Positions 1 to 11,152 of a stretch of DNA of 64,000 bases are shown piece after piece. How positions within the stretch are numbered: position 1 is the stretch's first letter; each line of letters begins with the position of its first letter. The notes beneath the pieces were generated by a model. That model worked only from the letters and a program-made list of their open reading frames with translations. It did no database searches and had not been told where the DNA came from. Origin of the DNA: Rhizobium herbae (lineage in GTDB: Bacteria > Pseudomonadota > Alphaproteobacteria > Rhizobiales > Rhizobiaceae); the NCBI RefSeq assembly GCF_019511375.1, contig NZ_JAEUAO010000008.1, positions 1-64,000 of the forward strand, in the 5' to 3' direction. A program made the position numbers and the translations under genes.

Positions 1-74
1 TCGCAATTTCCTAAAGAAACTTCAGAGCGAGTTCGTCGGTCGCCAGCAGCGCCGCCGCCCTCGTTGGTGAGCGG

Positions 75-104
75 TTTATAGTCCCACCCCTCAAACGAAG
101 TCAA
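75..104 (-). promoter_or_regulatory. Strong leftward sigma-70-type promoter, stable-RNA-like
   Basis: On the minus strand a TTGACT -35 (104 down to 99) and a TATAAA -10 (80 down to 75) are 18 bases apart and followed by a GC-rich stretch. The promoter points out of the left edge, away from the aldehyde dehydrogenase gene. Boxes this close to consensus drive rRNA or tRNA operons in Rhizobiaceae, so a stable-RNA operon just outside the window is my inference. Nothing of its product is recognisable in bases 1-74. Confidence 0.45.
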
Positions 105-472
105 CAGCTCAATTTCAAAAAAATCAATTTTCTCGTAAGTATCTGATGTTGCTCAGATATTTCAGCAATCGGCGTAACAGGCCATAGAATCGAGAAAATC
201 AGTCATGTTCCGGCGCCCGAAATCTCATCCCCCGGCGAAAATGGAAGAAGTGCCTTTATACGCCCCGAAAGCACCTTCCCGGATGTCGGCGCCGGACGCC
301 GGATCGATCGCTGTCGCCGGGACCGGCCAAGACCTGGTTGCCGCCCTTACGGGCTCCTCGACAATCCGGCGCCGAACGATAAACTCCAGCCAATTCGATG
401 CGGATAAAAATGGTCACCGGCGTCACGGCGGCAGCCAAGCCATTCTCGAGCTGATCTAGAAGGGACGGCGAC
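105..472. other. Intergenic stretch with no convincing gene
   Basis: The first 100 bases are AT-rich and suit a regulatory region between the leftward promoter and the rightward dehydrogenase gene. An 84-codon frame at 205-459 has no recognisable domain and no clear ribosome binding site, and it overlaps equally open frames on the other strand. I do not call it a gene. Just before the dehydrogenase ATG, AAGGGA at about 461-466 can serve as the ribosome binding site. Confidence 0.5.
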
Positions 473-1951
473 ATGCAGGACAGGCTTTACATCGACGGCG
501 AATGGGTCAGGCCTGAAAAGGGCGGGACACTGGATGTCGTCGATCCGGCGACCGAAGCGGTAATCCACAAGGCTCCGGCCGGCACCAGCGGCGACATCGA
601 CAAGGCCGTGAAAGCGGCGCGTTACGCCTTCGATTCCGGTCCCTGGCCGCACTTCACTGGAACCGAGCGCGCCGGCTATCTGCGCGCCATGGCAGAAAAG
701 ATCGCCGAGAAGCGGGAGTTTCTCGCCAGGCTCGAGGTCGCCGACAACGGCAAACCCCTGCCCGAGGCCCTGTGGGACATCGACGATGTCGTCAACTGTT
801 TCAACTATTATGCCGGCCTTGCCGAGGAACTCGATCGCAATCCGGAAGAAACGATCCCGCTCAGCGAACCGCGTTTCTCGTCAAGGGTGGTACGCGAGCC
901 GCTGGGTGTCGTCGGCGCGATCACCCCGTGGAACTATCCGCTGCTGATGGCCGCCTGGAAGGTGGCCCCTGCCCTTGCTGCCGGCTGCACCATGGTGCTG
1001 AAACCCTCGGAACTGACGCCGCTCACCGCACTTGAACTGGGCGTCATTGCCGAGGAGGTCGATCTTCCGGCCGGTGTGCTCAACATCGTCACCGGTACCG
1101 GGCCGCAGGCCGGCGAGCCGCTGACAGAGCATCCGCTTGTAGACAAGCTCGCCTTCACCGGCTCGGTTTCCACCGGCCGCAAGGTGATGATGGCCGGCGC
1201 ACAGGACATCAAGAACGTCAGCCTGGAACTCGGCGGCAAATCTCCTTTCGTCATCTTCGCCGACAGCGACATCGACAAGGCCGTCGAATGGATCATGTTC
1301 GGCATCTTCTGGAACCAGGGCCAGGTCTGTTCCGCCACTTCGCGAGTACTGGTCCAGGCAAGCATCTATGACGCCGTGGTTTCGCGGCTATGCGAGGAAG
1401 CGGCGAAGATCAGGATCGGCAACGGCATGGACGAGGGTACCCTGCTCGGCCCGATCGTTTCCAGGGGGCAATACGACAAGATCGTTTCAGCAATCGAGCG
1501 CGCCCGCATCGACGGTGCGACGGTTGCCTTTGGCGGCAGGCGCCCCGCCGGTCTCGACCGCGGCTACTTCATCGAACCGACGGTGCTCACCGACATCAGC
1601 GAGGACAGCTACGTCTGGAAGGAGGAGATCTTCGGTCCCGTCGTCTGCGTCAAGCCGTTCAAGGACGAGGACGATGCGATCCGCATGGCCAATGACAGCC
1701 GCTTCGGGCTTGCCGCCGCCGTCATGTCGAAGGACGTGATGCGCGCCGAGCGCGTGGCCGAGGCGCTGCGCGCCGGCATCGTCTGGGTCAACTGCTCGCA
1801 GCCGACCTTCACCGAAGCGCCGTGGGGCGGCTACAAGCAATCCGGCATCGGCCGCGAACTCGGCCGCTGGGGACTTGCGAACTATCTGGAGACGAAGCAG
1901 ATCACCCGGTACAACAGCGACGAGCCGTGGGGGTGGTATATCAAGGGGTGA
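473..1951 (+). CDS. NAD(P)-dependent aldehyde dehydrogenase, betaine-aldehyde/aminoaldehyde type
   Basis: This 492-residue protein has the full aldehyde dehydrogenase fold: the TPWNYP cofactor-binding segment (151-156), the general base Glu252 in LELGGKSP, the catalytic Cys286 in GQVCSAT, and EEIFGPV near 387-393. The C-terminus (APWGGYKQSGIGRELGRWG, then SDEPWGW) closely matches plant-type betaine/aminoaldehyde dehydrogenases (ALDH10) as I remember them. The likely reaction is oxidation of betaine aldehyde or an omega-aminoaldehyde to the acid. No choline dehydrogenase (betA) or betI regulator lies beside it, so the substrate is inferred. The length is normal and the gene stands alone. Confidence 0.85.
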   Translation: MQDRLYIDGEWVRPEKGGTLDVVDPATEAVIHKAPAGTSGDIDKAVKAARYAFDSGPWPHFTGTERAGYLRAMAEKIAEKREFLARLEVADNGKPLPEALWDIDDVVNCFNYYAGLAEELDRNPEETIPLSEPRFSSRVVREPLGVVGAITPWNYPLLMAAWKVAPALAAGCTMVLKPSELTPLTALELGVIAEEVDLPAGVLNIVTGTGPQAGEPLTEHPLVDKLAFTGSVSTGRKVMMAGAQDIKNVSLELGGKSPFVIFADSDIDKAVEWIMFGIFWNQGQVCSATSRVLVQASIYDAVVSRLCEEAAKIRIGNGMDEGTLLGPIVSRGQYDKIVSAIERARIDGATVAFGGRRPAGLDRGYFIEPTVLTDISEDSYVWKEEIFGPVVCVKPFKDEDDAIRMANDSRFGLAAAVMSKDVMRAERVAEALRAGIVWVNCSQPTFTEAPWGGYKQSGIGRELGRWGLANYLETKQITRYNSDEPWGWYIKG

Positions 1952-2036
1952 GGTGATTTCGAGAAGGGGGCGGTGACTGTCACGCACGGGTGCCCCTCGC
2001 CGGCGTCAGTGATGACGCGATCGAAAACACGGTCTG

Positions 2037-2255
2037 TCACGTCAGACGTTTGAACGTCCATTTGACCACATATTCGCCGCTGCGCTTCCTTTTGGTTTTG
2101 GTCCGCACCCGGACCGGTCCGCCGAGCGCAATCTCGGCCTCCGCGAAGGCCCGGCGCGCCTCGGCGACGGCCTGGTGATAGGCGCTGTTGTCACGTTTCG
2201 GGCTTTGAGCAATCGCCTTGAGAAGGGCGATCGTGTCCTGCTTGTCTTCGGCCAT
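2037..2255 (-). CDS. Small conserved-looking protein of unknown function
   Basis: The 72-residue product starts at the ATG whose A is base 2255, because AAAGGAG lies five bases upstream. The frame stays open further upstream to 2384 but has no comparable ribosome binding site there. The N-terminal 45 residues look helical and mixed-charge. The C-terminal third is basic (RTKTKRKRSGEYVVKW), as in small nucleic-acid-binding or ribosome-associated proteins. I do not recognise a family. It lies on the opposite strand to the dehydrogenase, tail to tail with it. Confidence 0.55.
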   Translation of the reverse strand: MAEDKQDTIALLKAIAQSPKRDNSAYHQAVAEARRAFAEAEIALGGPVRVRTKTKRKRSGEYVVKWTFKRLT

Positions 2256-2409
2256 GGATCTCCTTTGCGGCCGCGCATCAATCCATGTGGCGATGCCGGA
2301 CACATAGCGGTCCCATACACGAACCAAGGCGCTCTTCTCAATCCCGGCTTCAAATCTGCGGCAGCATGGGACGAAAGTCATCACGCCAGCCAGAGCACGC
2401 GGCGCACAA

Positions 2410-2862
2410 TCAGAGCCGAATTGCCGTTTCCTCTTTCGCCGTGCGAATTATCATCATGGTGAAGAAGCGGGCGACATTGGTCTGATCGCGGAATAACCTC
2501 TCGCAGAGAGAGTCGAATTCTTCCATATCGCGCAGGCGCAGCATTAAAACGACATCGGTTTCGCCAGTAACGGCATAGGCGTGTGAAACCGCCTCTTCGG
2601 CGATCGCGATGTCCAGAAAGCGGCGCATGTGCTGTTCGCCGTGCAATTTCAGTTCCACCGCAACCAGCGCCTTGATCACACGCCCGGCCTTTGCCGGGTT
2701 CAGGATCGCGACAATCCGGTCGATTACACCTGATTTTCGCAGCCGCTGTGTGCGGCGCAGGCAACTGGAGGGAGACAGGCCCACCTCGTCTGCCAGATCG
2801 ACATTCGTGCGCGATGCATCGCGCTGCATAAGGTTCAAGAGTCTCCGGTCGATCCGATCCAT
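2410..2862 (-). CDS. Lrp/AsnC-family transcriptional regulator
   Basis: The 150 residues have the standard two-part layout. The N-terminal helix-turn-helix starts MDRIDRRLLNLMQRDASRT and its recognition helix is near SPSSCLRRTQRL (30-41). The C-terminal RAM domain, an alpha/beta effector and oligomerisation fold, runs from about 60 to 145 and includes YAVTGETDVVLML. Members sense amino acids or related metabolites. The gene is divergent from the nucleoside-recognition membrane protein 120 bases away, and repeated TGCAAT half-sites lie between them, so it probably regulates itself and that neighbour. The ligand cannot be read from sequence. Confidence 0.93.
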   Translation of the reverse strand: MDRIDRRLLNLMQRDASRTNVDLADEVGLSPSSCLRRTQRLRKSGVIDRIVAILNPAKAGRVIKALVAVELKLHGEQHMRRFLDIAIAEEAVSHAYAVTGETDVVLMLRLRDMEEFDSLCERLFRDQTNVARFFTMMIIRTAKEETAIRL

Positions 2863-2892
2863 CTTTCACAGCATAACCACCAACCGGGTATT

Positions 2893-2920
2893 TGCAATAA
2901 AATTGCACGGAACTGCAATT
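2893..2920. promoter_or_regulatory. Candidate Lrp/AsnC operator with three TGCAAT half-sites
   Basis: TGCAAT (2893-2898), three A bases, then ATTGCA (2902-2907) form a perfect inverted repeat. A third TGCAAT lies at 2914-2919. The cluster sits between the divergent regulator and membrane-protein genes, 63-90 bases before the latter's ATG. Multiple spaced half-sites suit the octameric Lrp/AsnC regulators. Binding is inferred. Confidence 0.45.
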
Positions 2921-2982
2921 TCTGACCAAAAATGCGAATCGGCTCGGATTAACAGATCGAGGCAACCAAAAAGGAGCCTCTG

Positions 2983-3960
2983 ATGCTGTTGTTGATCTCC
3001 GCCTTGCGCAAAACCAGGGAAACCCTGGAAATCTACTGGGTGCTCGTCAAGATCACGATCTCCATCGCGATCTTGACGGAGCTGTTGTCGAGAATGGGAG
3101 CGATCGAGATGGTGGCCCCTGTTTTTGCGCCGGTCATGCGTCTGGTTGGGCTTCCCCCGGAGCTGGGTCTGGCTTGGCTGACGGCAATGCTCGTCGGGAT
3201 ATGGGGCGCAGTCCCGCTTATCTTCACGCTCGTTCCTGCATCGTCCCTCAGCGAGGCGAATATCACGGTGTTCTCGGCGCTCATCCTGTTCGCGCACGGC
3301 TTGCCCGTCGAGCAGAAGATCATCCAGAAGGCAGGCCCGGGCATGATCGCCACGACGGTGCTGCGCATCGCGGGCGGTTTGTTCTACGCATTTCTACTGC
3401 ACCATGTTCTGACGGCCACAGGCTGGTTATCGGCTCCGGCGAGCCCGGCCTGGATTCCCATAAGCTCCGCACCCGATTGGGCCGAATATCTCCGTGGTCT
3501 TGGAGAGACCATGATCTGGATGTTAATCATCCTCGTCGTCCTGTCGTGGGGCCTTGAAATTCTCAAGGTGACGGGAGTGCTGGAATTGCTGATGAAGGCT
3601 CTTTCGCCTGTCTTGCGCCTTGCCGGTATTGGCAGCGAAGCGGGGCATCTCACCGCTGTCGGATTGTTCCTCGGAATTTCCTACGGCGCCGGTCTTCTGA
3701 TCCGCGAGGCGCAATCGGGCGCAATATCACCACGTCAGATCTTTCTTTCCTGTGTGTTCATGGGCTTCGCGCACAGCGTGATTGAGGACACTCTGGTCGT
3801 GATCTCGCTTGGCGCCAATGTTCACGGCGTTCTTGCCGGGCGGCTCGCCTTCGCGGTAGCGGCAACTGCCGCAATTGCCGCTCTGCTTCGCCACCTGTCG
3901 GATAAGACATTCTTTACGCAGATATTTCGGCTGAACACCATAAATGCTGAGGGACGTTGA
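2983..3960 (+). CDS. Nucleoside recognition (Gate) domain membrane protein
   Basis: This 325-residue protein has about eight hydrophobic helices and two Gate-like halves, the first around 20-135 (with GIWGAVPLIFTLVP) and the second around 175-300 (with GLFLGISYGAGLLIREA and FMGFAHSVIEDT). This is the layout of the nucleoside-recognition family shared with nucleoside transporters and spore maturation proteins. It probably moves or senses a small metabolite at the inner membrane; the substrate is unknown. AAGGAG sits nine bases before the ATG. It is divergent from the Lrp/AsnC regulator that probably controls it. Confidence 0.8.
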   Translation: MLLLISALRKTRETLEIYWVLVKITISIAILTELLSRMGAIEMVAPVFAPVMRLVGLPPELGLAWLTAMLVGIWGAVPLIFTLVPASSLSEANITVFSALILFAHGLPVEQKIIQKAGPGMIATTVLRIAGGLFYAFLLHHVLTATGWLSAPASPAWIPISSAPDWAEYLRGLGETMIWMLIILVVLSWGLEILKVTGVLELLMKALSPVLRLAGIGSEAGHLTAVGLFLGISYGAGLLIREAQSGAISPRQIFLSCVFMGFAHSVIEDTLVVISLGANVHGVLAGRLAFAVAATAAIAALLRHLSDKTFFTQIFRLNTINAEGR

Positions 3961-4066
3961 GCTATGGACGAAAGACTGCTTCTGGCTGGCGAACTACCGT
4001 TCGCCGCTCCGCCCGGAAGCTTTGCACGCTCAACAACGACCGGTGCTGCCGCCGGAGTTCACCTGA
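3944..4066 (+). pseudogene. Possible truncated gene fragment overlapping the membrane-protein stop
   Basis: A 40-codon frame starts at the ATG at 3944, 17 bases inside the end of the preceding gene, and stops at 4066. It contains WTKDCFWLANY and ends RPVLPPEFT, protein-like composition rich in aromatics. The overlap resembles translational coupling. It may be the start of a second operon gene cut short by a deletion or nonsense change, with convergent metH now abutting it. There is no family match, and chance is possible. Confidence 0.2.
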
Positions 4067-4092
4067 CCCCGACGAGTAACTCCCGATAGAGC

Positions 4093-7866
<3,774 letters not shown>

Positions 7867-7914
7867 GGGAAATCTCCCGTTCTGAAAACGACCATACAGT
7901 AGCACACAGGGATC

Positions 7915-7934
7915 ACATAAAGATATCTTTATGT
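7915..7934. promoter_or_regulatory. Perfect 20-bp palindrome upstream of metH, candidate ArsR/SahR-type operator
   Basis: The sequence acataaagatatctttatgt is a perfect 20-base palindrome 49-68 bases before the metH start. ArsR-family regulators of methionine genes, including the S-adenosylhomocysteine sensor SahR, bind AT-rich palindromes with a similar GATATC-like core. The position fits repression of metH. The regulator gene is not in this window, so the identity is inferred. Confidence 0.55.
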
Positions 7935-7968
7935 CAACATATGCATGTCTGCAATCAAACGATCGGGC

Positions 7969-8004
7969 AAAAGAAACCGGCCCGTTTCAGGCGAAACGGG
8001 CCGG
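7969..8004 (-). terminator. Rho-independent terminator of the kinase-isomerase operon
   Basis: A 12-bp GC-rich stem (7977-7988 paired with 7993-8004, four-base loop) is followed on the minus strand by TTTCTTTT. It lies just downstream of the AGE-family isomerase gene, so it ends that operon before metH. Confidence 0.8.
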
Positions 8005-8031
8005 TCGGCGAGACATCAATCGAAGCGCGCG

Positions 8032-9189
8032 TCAGAGCCGCTTCAGGCAATCGTCGAGTTCGTAGATGGCGCAGACGATGTGATAGAAGCTGCTCGCCGG
8101 CGCCGGCTCGTCGACAAAGCTGCCGTCAGACTTTTGCTTGTCGCGCCACAAACCCGACACCGGCGTGTCGAGAAACCTCATCAGCGCCGATGCAGCGCGC
8201 ACCGAGGAACGGAGATAGCGCTCGCGTTCCTCGCCCTGCGTCAGCGCCGCAAAGCGGATCGAGGCCTTCAGCCATTCCGTCTGCGGCCACAGCCGGGCAA
8301 CCGGATCGGCCACCGAGAAATCGTCGAGAAGCGTCATCACGGCCACGTCGCGCGGCTGCGATATGCCATATTGCTCGCCGATCTCGAACAGGCGGCGCGC
8401 CTTGACAAGCGCGTCGGCATTGCCGCGCCGCTCGCCCCAGCGCAGGAGCAGCCAGGCCCACTCGAACTGGTGGCCCGGTTCGACGATGCGGCCCTTGTCG
8501 CCCGGCATCGGCGACCAGTCCTGATCGAAGAATTCGCGTAGCGCGCCGGTTTCCCTGTCGATGAAATGCCCCATGCACAGCGCCGCAATCTCATCGGCAA
8601 GGTTGGTCCAGGCGACCGCGTCGAATCCTTCGACGGCCTCGCTTGCCAGGCATGCCTCGAACAGGTGCATATGCGGATTGGAGCAGAGCGGCAGGCGCGG
8701 CGGATTGTCCTCCTCGAAGCCGGCCGATGGATGCCTGCAATGGGCCTCGAGCTTTTCACGCAACCTGTTGCTGCGTTCGATCATCTCCGCCTTCCGCTCC
8801 GGAAAGACCCGGGCGAGATAGGCGAACGACAAAAGGGCGAAGGCCTGATTGTAGAGATCGAAGGACGCGTCGATCAGGTTGCCGTCCGCGTCCGCCAGAG
8901 CCCCGTAAAAGCCGCTCGGCTGCAGATAAACCCGATCGAAATAGGCAATGCCGCTCCTGGCCACGCTTTGCCAGTCTCCCGGCCAGCCGCGGCGGCCCGC
9001 TTCCGCAAAGCAATAGACCTGGCGCGGCTGGACGCGCGACCGGCGGTTCGCCCGCGTCGGCTCGCCCGTCATGTCGATCGTCTCGACGAAACCGCCACTC
9101 GACACGTCAAAGCCCTTGCCGCGCCACATCGGCAGCGCCGCATTGGCGAGCCAGTCATTCAGCTTCGCAGAAAAGCCTCCAATGTCCAT
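8032..9189 (-). CDS. AGE-family sugar isomerase/epimerase (mannose isomerase or N-acylglucosamine 2-epimerase type)
   Basis: The 385 residues match the (alpha/alpha)6-barrel AGE family. Signatures include YNQAFALLSFAYLARVFP (about 112-129), LCSNPHMHLFEACLA (about 170-184) and EPGHQFEWAWLLLRWGE (about 239-255), where His residues act as acid/base. Members interconvert mannose and fructose, or N-acetylglucosamine and N-acetylmannosamine. The gene is last in a three-gene operon with a ROK sugar kinase, so it probably feeds or follows that kinase. Rhizobial genomes often label such genes mannose-6-phosphate isomerase. The exact sugar is undecided. Confidence 0.85.
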   Translation of the reverse strand: MDIGGFSAKLNDWLANAALPMWRGKGFDVSSGGFVETIDMTGEPTRANRRSRVQPRQVYCFAEAGRRGWPGDWQSVARSGIAYFDRVYLQPSGFYGALADADGNLIDASFDLYNQAFALLSFAYLARVFPERKAEMIERSNRLREKLEAHCRHPSAGFEEDNPPRLPLCSNPHMHLFEACLASEAVEGFDAVAWTNLADEIAALCMGHFIDRETGALREFFDQDWSPMPGDKGRIVEPGHQFEWAWLLLRWGERRGNADALVKARRLFEIGEQYGISQPRDVAVMTLLDDFSVADPVARLWPQTEWLKASIRFAALTQGEERERYLRSSVRAASALMRFLDTPVSGLWRDKQKSDGSFVDEPAPASSFYHIVCAIYELDDCLKRL

Positions 9190-9208
9190 CGTCGATATCC
9201 GTCCTCTC

Positions 9209-9703
9209 CTACGCGCCGAGTTTCAGCGCGCCGATATCCTTGCCGAGGATGCCCGCAAGCGCCTCGACCACCATGTTGTGATCCTCGCGCTGCGGCAAGC
9301 CGGAAACCGTGACCGCGCCGATGCAGCCCGTGCCTTTCACGACGATCGGGAAGCTGCCGCCGTGCGGCGCAAACTCGGTGTCCGACAGGCCGAACTTGGC
9401 CTGCAGCGTGCTGTCCTGCCTGGCGAGCGTCAAGCCGATCGCATAGCTGCTTTTGAAAAAACGGAAGACGCAGTTGCGCTTGCGGCGCACCCAGCTCGGA
9501 TTGTCGGGCGTCGATCCTTCCAGCGCCGCATAGAAGACCGGCATCGAAAACAGCGTCACGTCGATCACGACGCCGAGCTTCCGTTCAACCGCCATATCCC
9601 GCAGCAGCGAGCCGAGTTTCCAGCCGGTTTCCAGTCCGAAGCTGTCGAACTGCAGTTCCTGTTCCTGCAGCGCGATGCGTTCGAGATCCTTGTCGACGTT
9701 CAT
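9209..9703 (-). CDS. UPF0303 / HbpS-GlcG-like protein
   Basis: The 164-residue protein matches the UPF0303 group of the heme-degrading/HbpS-like fold. It is cytoplasmic with no signal peptide. The characteristic late segment FAPHGGSFPIVVKGTGCIGAVTVSGLPQ, split here across about 119-146, carries the glycine-rich loop of the fold. Biochemistry for the group is sparse, and related domains bind heme or small ligands. It sits 18 bases after the ROK kinase and 19 before the isomerase, so it belongs to a sugar-utilisation operon. Confidence 0.75.
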   Translation of the reverse strand: MNVDKDLERIALQEQELQFDSFGLETGWKLGSLLRDMAVERKLGVVIDVTLFSMPVFYAALEGSTPDNPSWVRRKRNCVFRFFKSSYAIGLTLARQDSTLQAKFGLSDTEFAPHGGSFPIVVKGTGCIGAVTVSGLPQREDHNMVVEALAGILGKDIGALKLGA

Positions 9704-9721
9704 AGCCTTCTCCCTTGCCTG

Positions 9722-10618
9722 TCAGTCTTTCCAGAGCCAGGCGGCACCGCGCACACCGGAGCTGTCGCCGTGCACCGCCTTGCGGATCGGCGTTTCGAAA
9801 CTGTCGCCGAAAATATATTTTACAATCAACTCCGGCAGTTCGTCGTAGATCTCGTCGACATTCGACATGCCGCCGCCAAGCACGAAGACATCGGGATCGA
9901 CGATATTGGTGAGCAGCGCCAGGCTGCGGGCGAGCCGGTCGACGAAGCGCTCGTAGACGGCAGTGGCGACCGGATCGCCATTGCGCTTGTCGGCGATGAT
10001 GTCGCGTCCGCGCCGGTCGATGCCCGTCGTCATCCGGTAATCGAGTTCGACGCCGGTACCGCAGGCATACATGTCGAGGCAGCCATGCTTGCCGCACCAG
10101 CATTTGTGGCCGGGATATTCGTCCTCTGTCATCCAGGGCAGCGGATAGTGGCCAATTTCGGCGGCGATCCCCTGATACCCGGCATGCACATGCTTGCCGA
10201 TCGCAAGCCCCCCGCCGTGGCCGGTGCCGACGATGACGCCGAAAACCGTATGCGCATCCTTGCCGGCGCCATCGACGGCTTCGGACACCGCAAGACAATT
10301 GGCATCATTGGCAAGCCGCACGTCGCGTCCGAGCGCTGCCTGGAGATCGCGCCCGAGCGGCTGACCGTTAAGCAGCACGGCATTGGAATTGCGCACTATG
10401 CCGGTGCGCGGATTGGGACTGCCGGGAATGCCGATGCCGATCGTCCCTTGTTCCCCGGCCATCTGCTCGGCTGTCACGACAAGTTCCTGCACAGCGCGGA
10501 TGCATGCATCATAGCCGCTGGTCGGCGTGGCGATGCGGTGACGGGCACGCGTCGTGCCATCGCGATCAAGCGCGATGACTTCCATTTTCGTGCCGCCCCA
10601 ATCAATTCCAATGAACAT
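9722..10618 (-). CDS. ROK-family sugar kinase (fructokinase / N-acetylglucosamine kinase type)
   Basis: The 298 residues begin with the ATP phosphate-binding motif GIDWGGTK. They carry IGIGIPGSP, the sugar-binding DAN segment (LANDANC, about 102-108), GTGHGGG, the ROK zinc motif GHKCWCGKHGC (about 170-180) and VLGGGMSN near the C-terminus. The overall pattern is close to E. coli NagK and Mak as I remember them. The kinase phosphorylates a hexose or N-acetylhexosamine. It is first in the operon, and the isomerase downstream suggests a mannose-to-fructose or GlcNAc/ManNAc route. Confidence 0.88.
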   Translation of the reverse strand: MFIGIDWGGTKMEVIALDRDGTTRARHRIATPTSGYDACIRAVQELVVTAEQMAGEQGTIGIGIPGSPNPRTGIVRNSNAVLLNGQPLGRDLQAALGRDVRLANDANCLAVSEAVDGAGKDAHTVFGVIVGTGHGGGLAIGKHVHAGYQGIAAEIGHYPLPWMTEDEYPGHKCWCGKHGCLDMYACGTGVELDYRMTTGIDRRGRDIIADKRNGDPVATAVYERFVDRLARSLALLTNIVDPDVFVLGGGMSNVDEIYDELPELIVKYIFGDSFETPIRKAVHGDSSGVRGAAWLWKD

Positions 10619-10837
10619 GTCGAATCAAACTCTTGTGCGTCTCGTTGCAATGCGGCGCCTCATCGGCCGGGTCTCCTCCCGTTCCGCCGCCCTTGCTTAG
10701 CACCGGAAAAGCATCTCGCGCCAGTCCGTGCGGCTGCGAAGCCGCGCGAGAAAGTCCAGTTCCGGCCATCAGATGCAAAACCGCATCGGAAAACACTTGG
10801 CTTCGCGGCCGAGCTTTTGTAAGGGTTCTTTCCGGCT

Positions 10838-10914
10838 GGTCCCATAGCTCAGCAGGATAGAGCGCAGGATTCCTAATCCTGAGGCCGATGGTTCGAATCC
10901 ATCTGGGATCACCA
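10838..10914 (+). tRNA. tRNA-Arg (anticodon CCU)
   Basis: A complete cloverleaf starts GGTCCCATAGCTCAGC and ends TGGGATCACCA. The acceptor stem has seven pairs including one G-T, the anticodon stem CAGGA/TCCTG encloses TTCCTAA (anticodon CCT), and the T-loop is TTCGAAT. The 3' CCA is encoded. No integrase or attachment repeat is adjacent. Confidence 0.95.
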
Positions 10915-10993
10915 GTTTCTTGAGAGAGCGGCAGAGTTCGGCGCCGCCACCGACAGCTGTTCCCTTTGAGCATCCCGTCCGGCACATGCGCGC

Positions 10994-11022
10994 AAAGAAA
11001 AAGGCCGGGTGGAAACCCGACC
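10994..11022 (-). terminator. Rho-independent terminator reading leftward
   Basis: On the minus strand an 8-base GC-rich stem (11022-11015 with 11010-11003, one G-T type imperfection, TTCC loop) is followed by TTTTTCTTT. It lies about 130 bases past the cystathionine gamma-synthase-family gene and stops that transcript before the tRNA. Confidence 0.7.
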
Positions 11023-11152
11023 TCTCCGACCCGCCTCGACAGCACTGCCAGTACATCCGTGGTCAGCCGCTGGAAACGAATTCCATGAGCGCAATATGGT
11101 GCACGAATGTAACCGTTTCAAGACATTGCCAGAAATAAGCGCAAATAGCGCC

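Noticed and set aside
205..459. An 84-codon frame before the first aldehyde dehydrogenase
   Set aside because: No family, no ribosome site, and similar-length frames overlap it on the other strand.
7867..7914. Riboswitch in front of metH
   Set aside because: Only 48 bases separate the palindrome from the start codon and no S-adenosylmethionine or cobalamin riboswitch core is visible.
9071..10822. A 583-codon rightward open frame across the kinase operon
   Set aside because: Shadow of two well-supported leftward genes, and it would cross the gap between them.
10838..10914. tRNA-Arg as an integration site for a mobile element
   Set aside because: No integrase, no repeated tRNA 3' end nearby, and the neighbours are ordinary metabolic genes.
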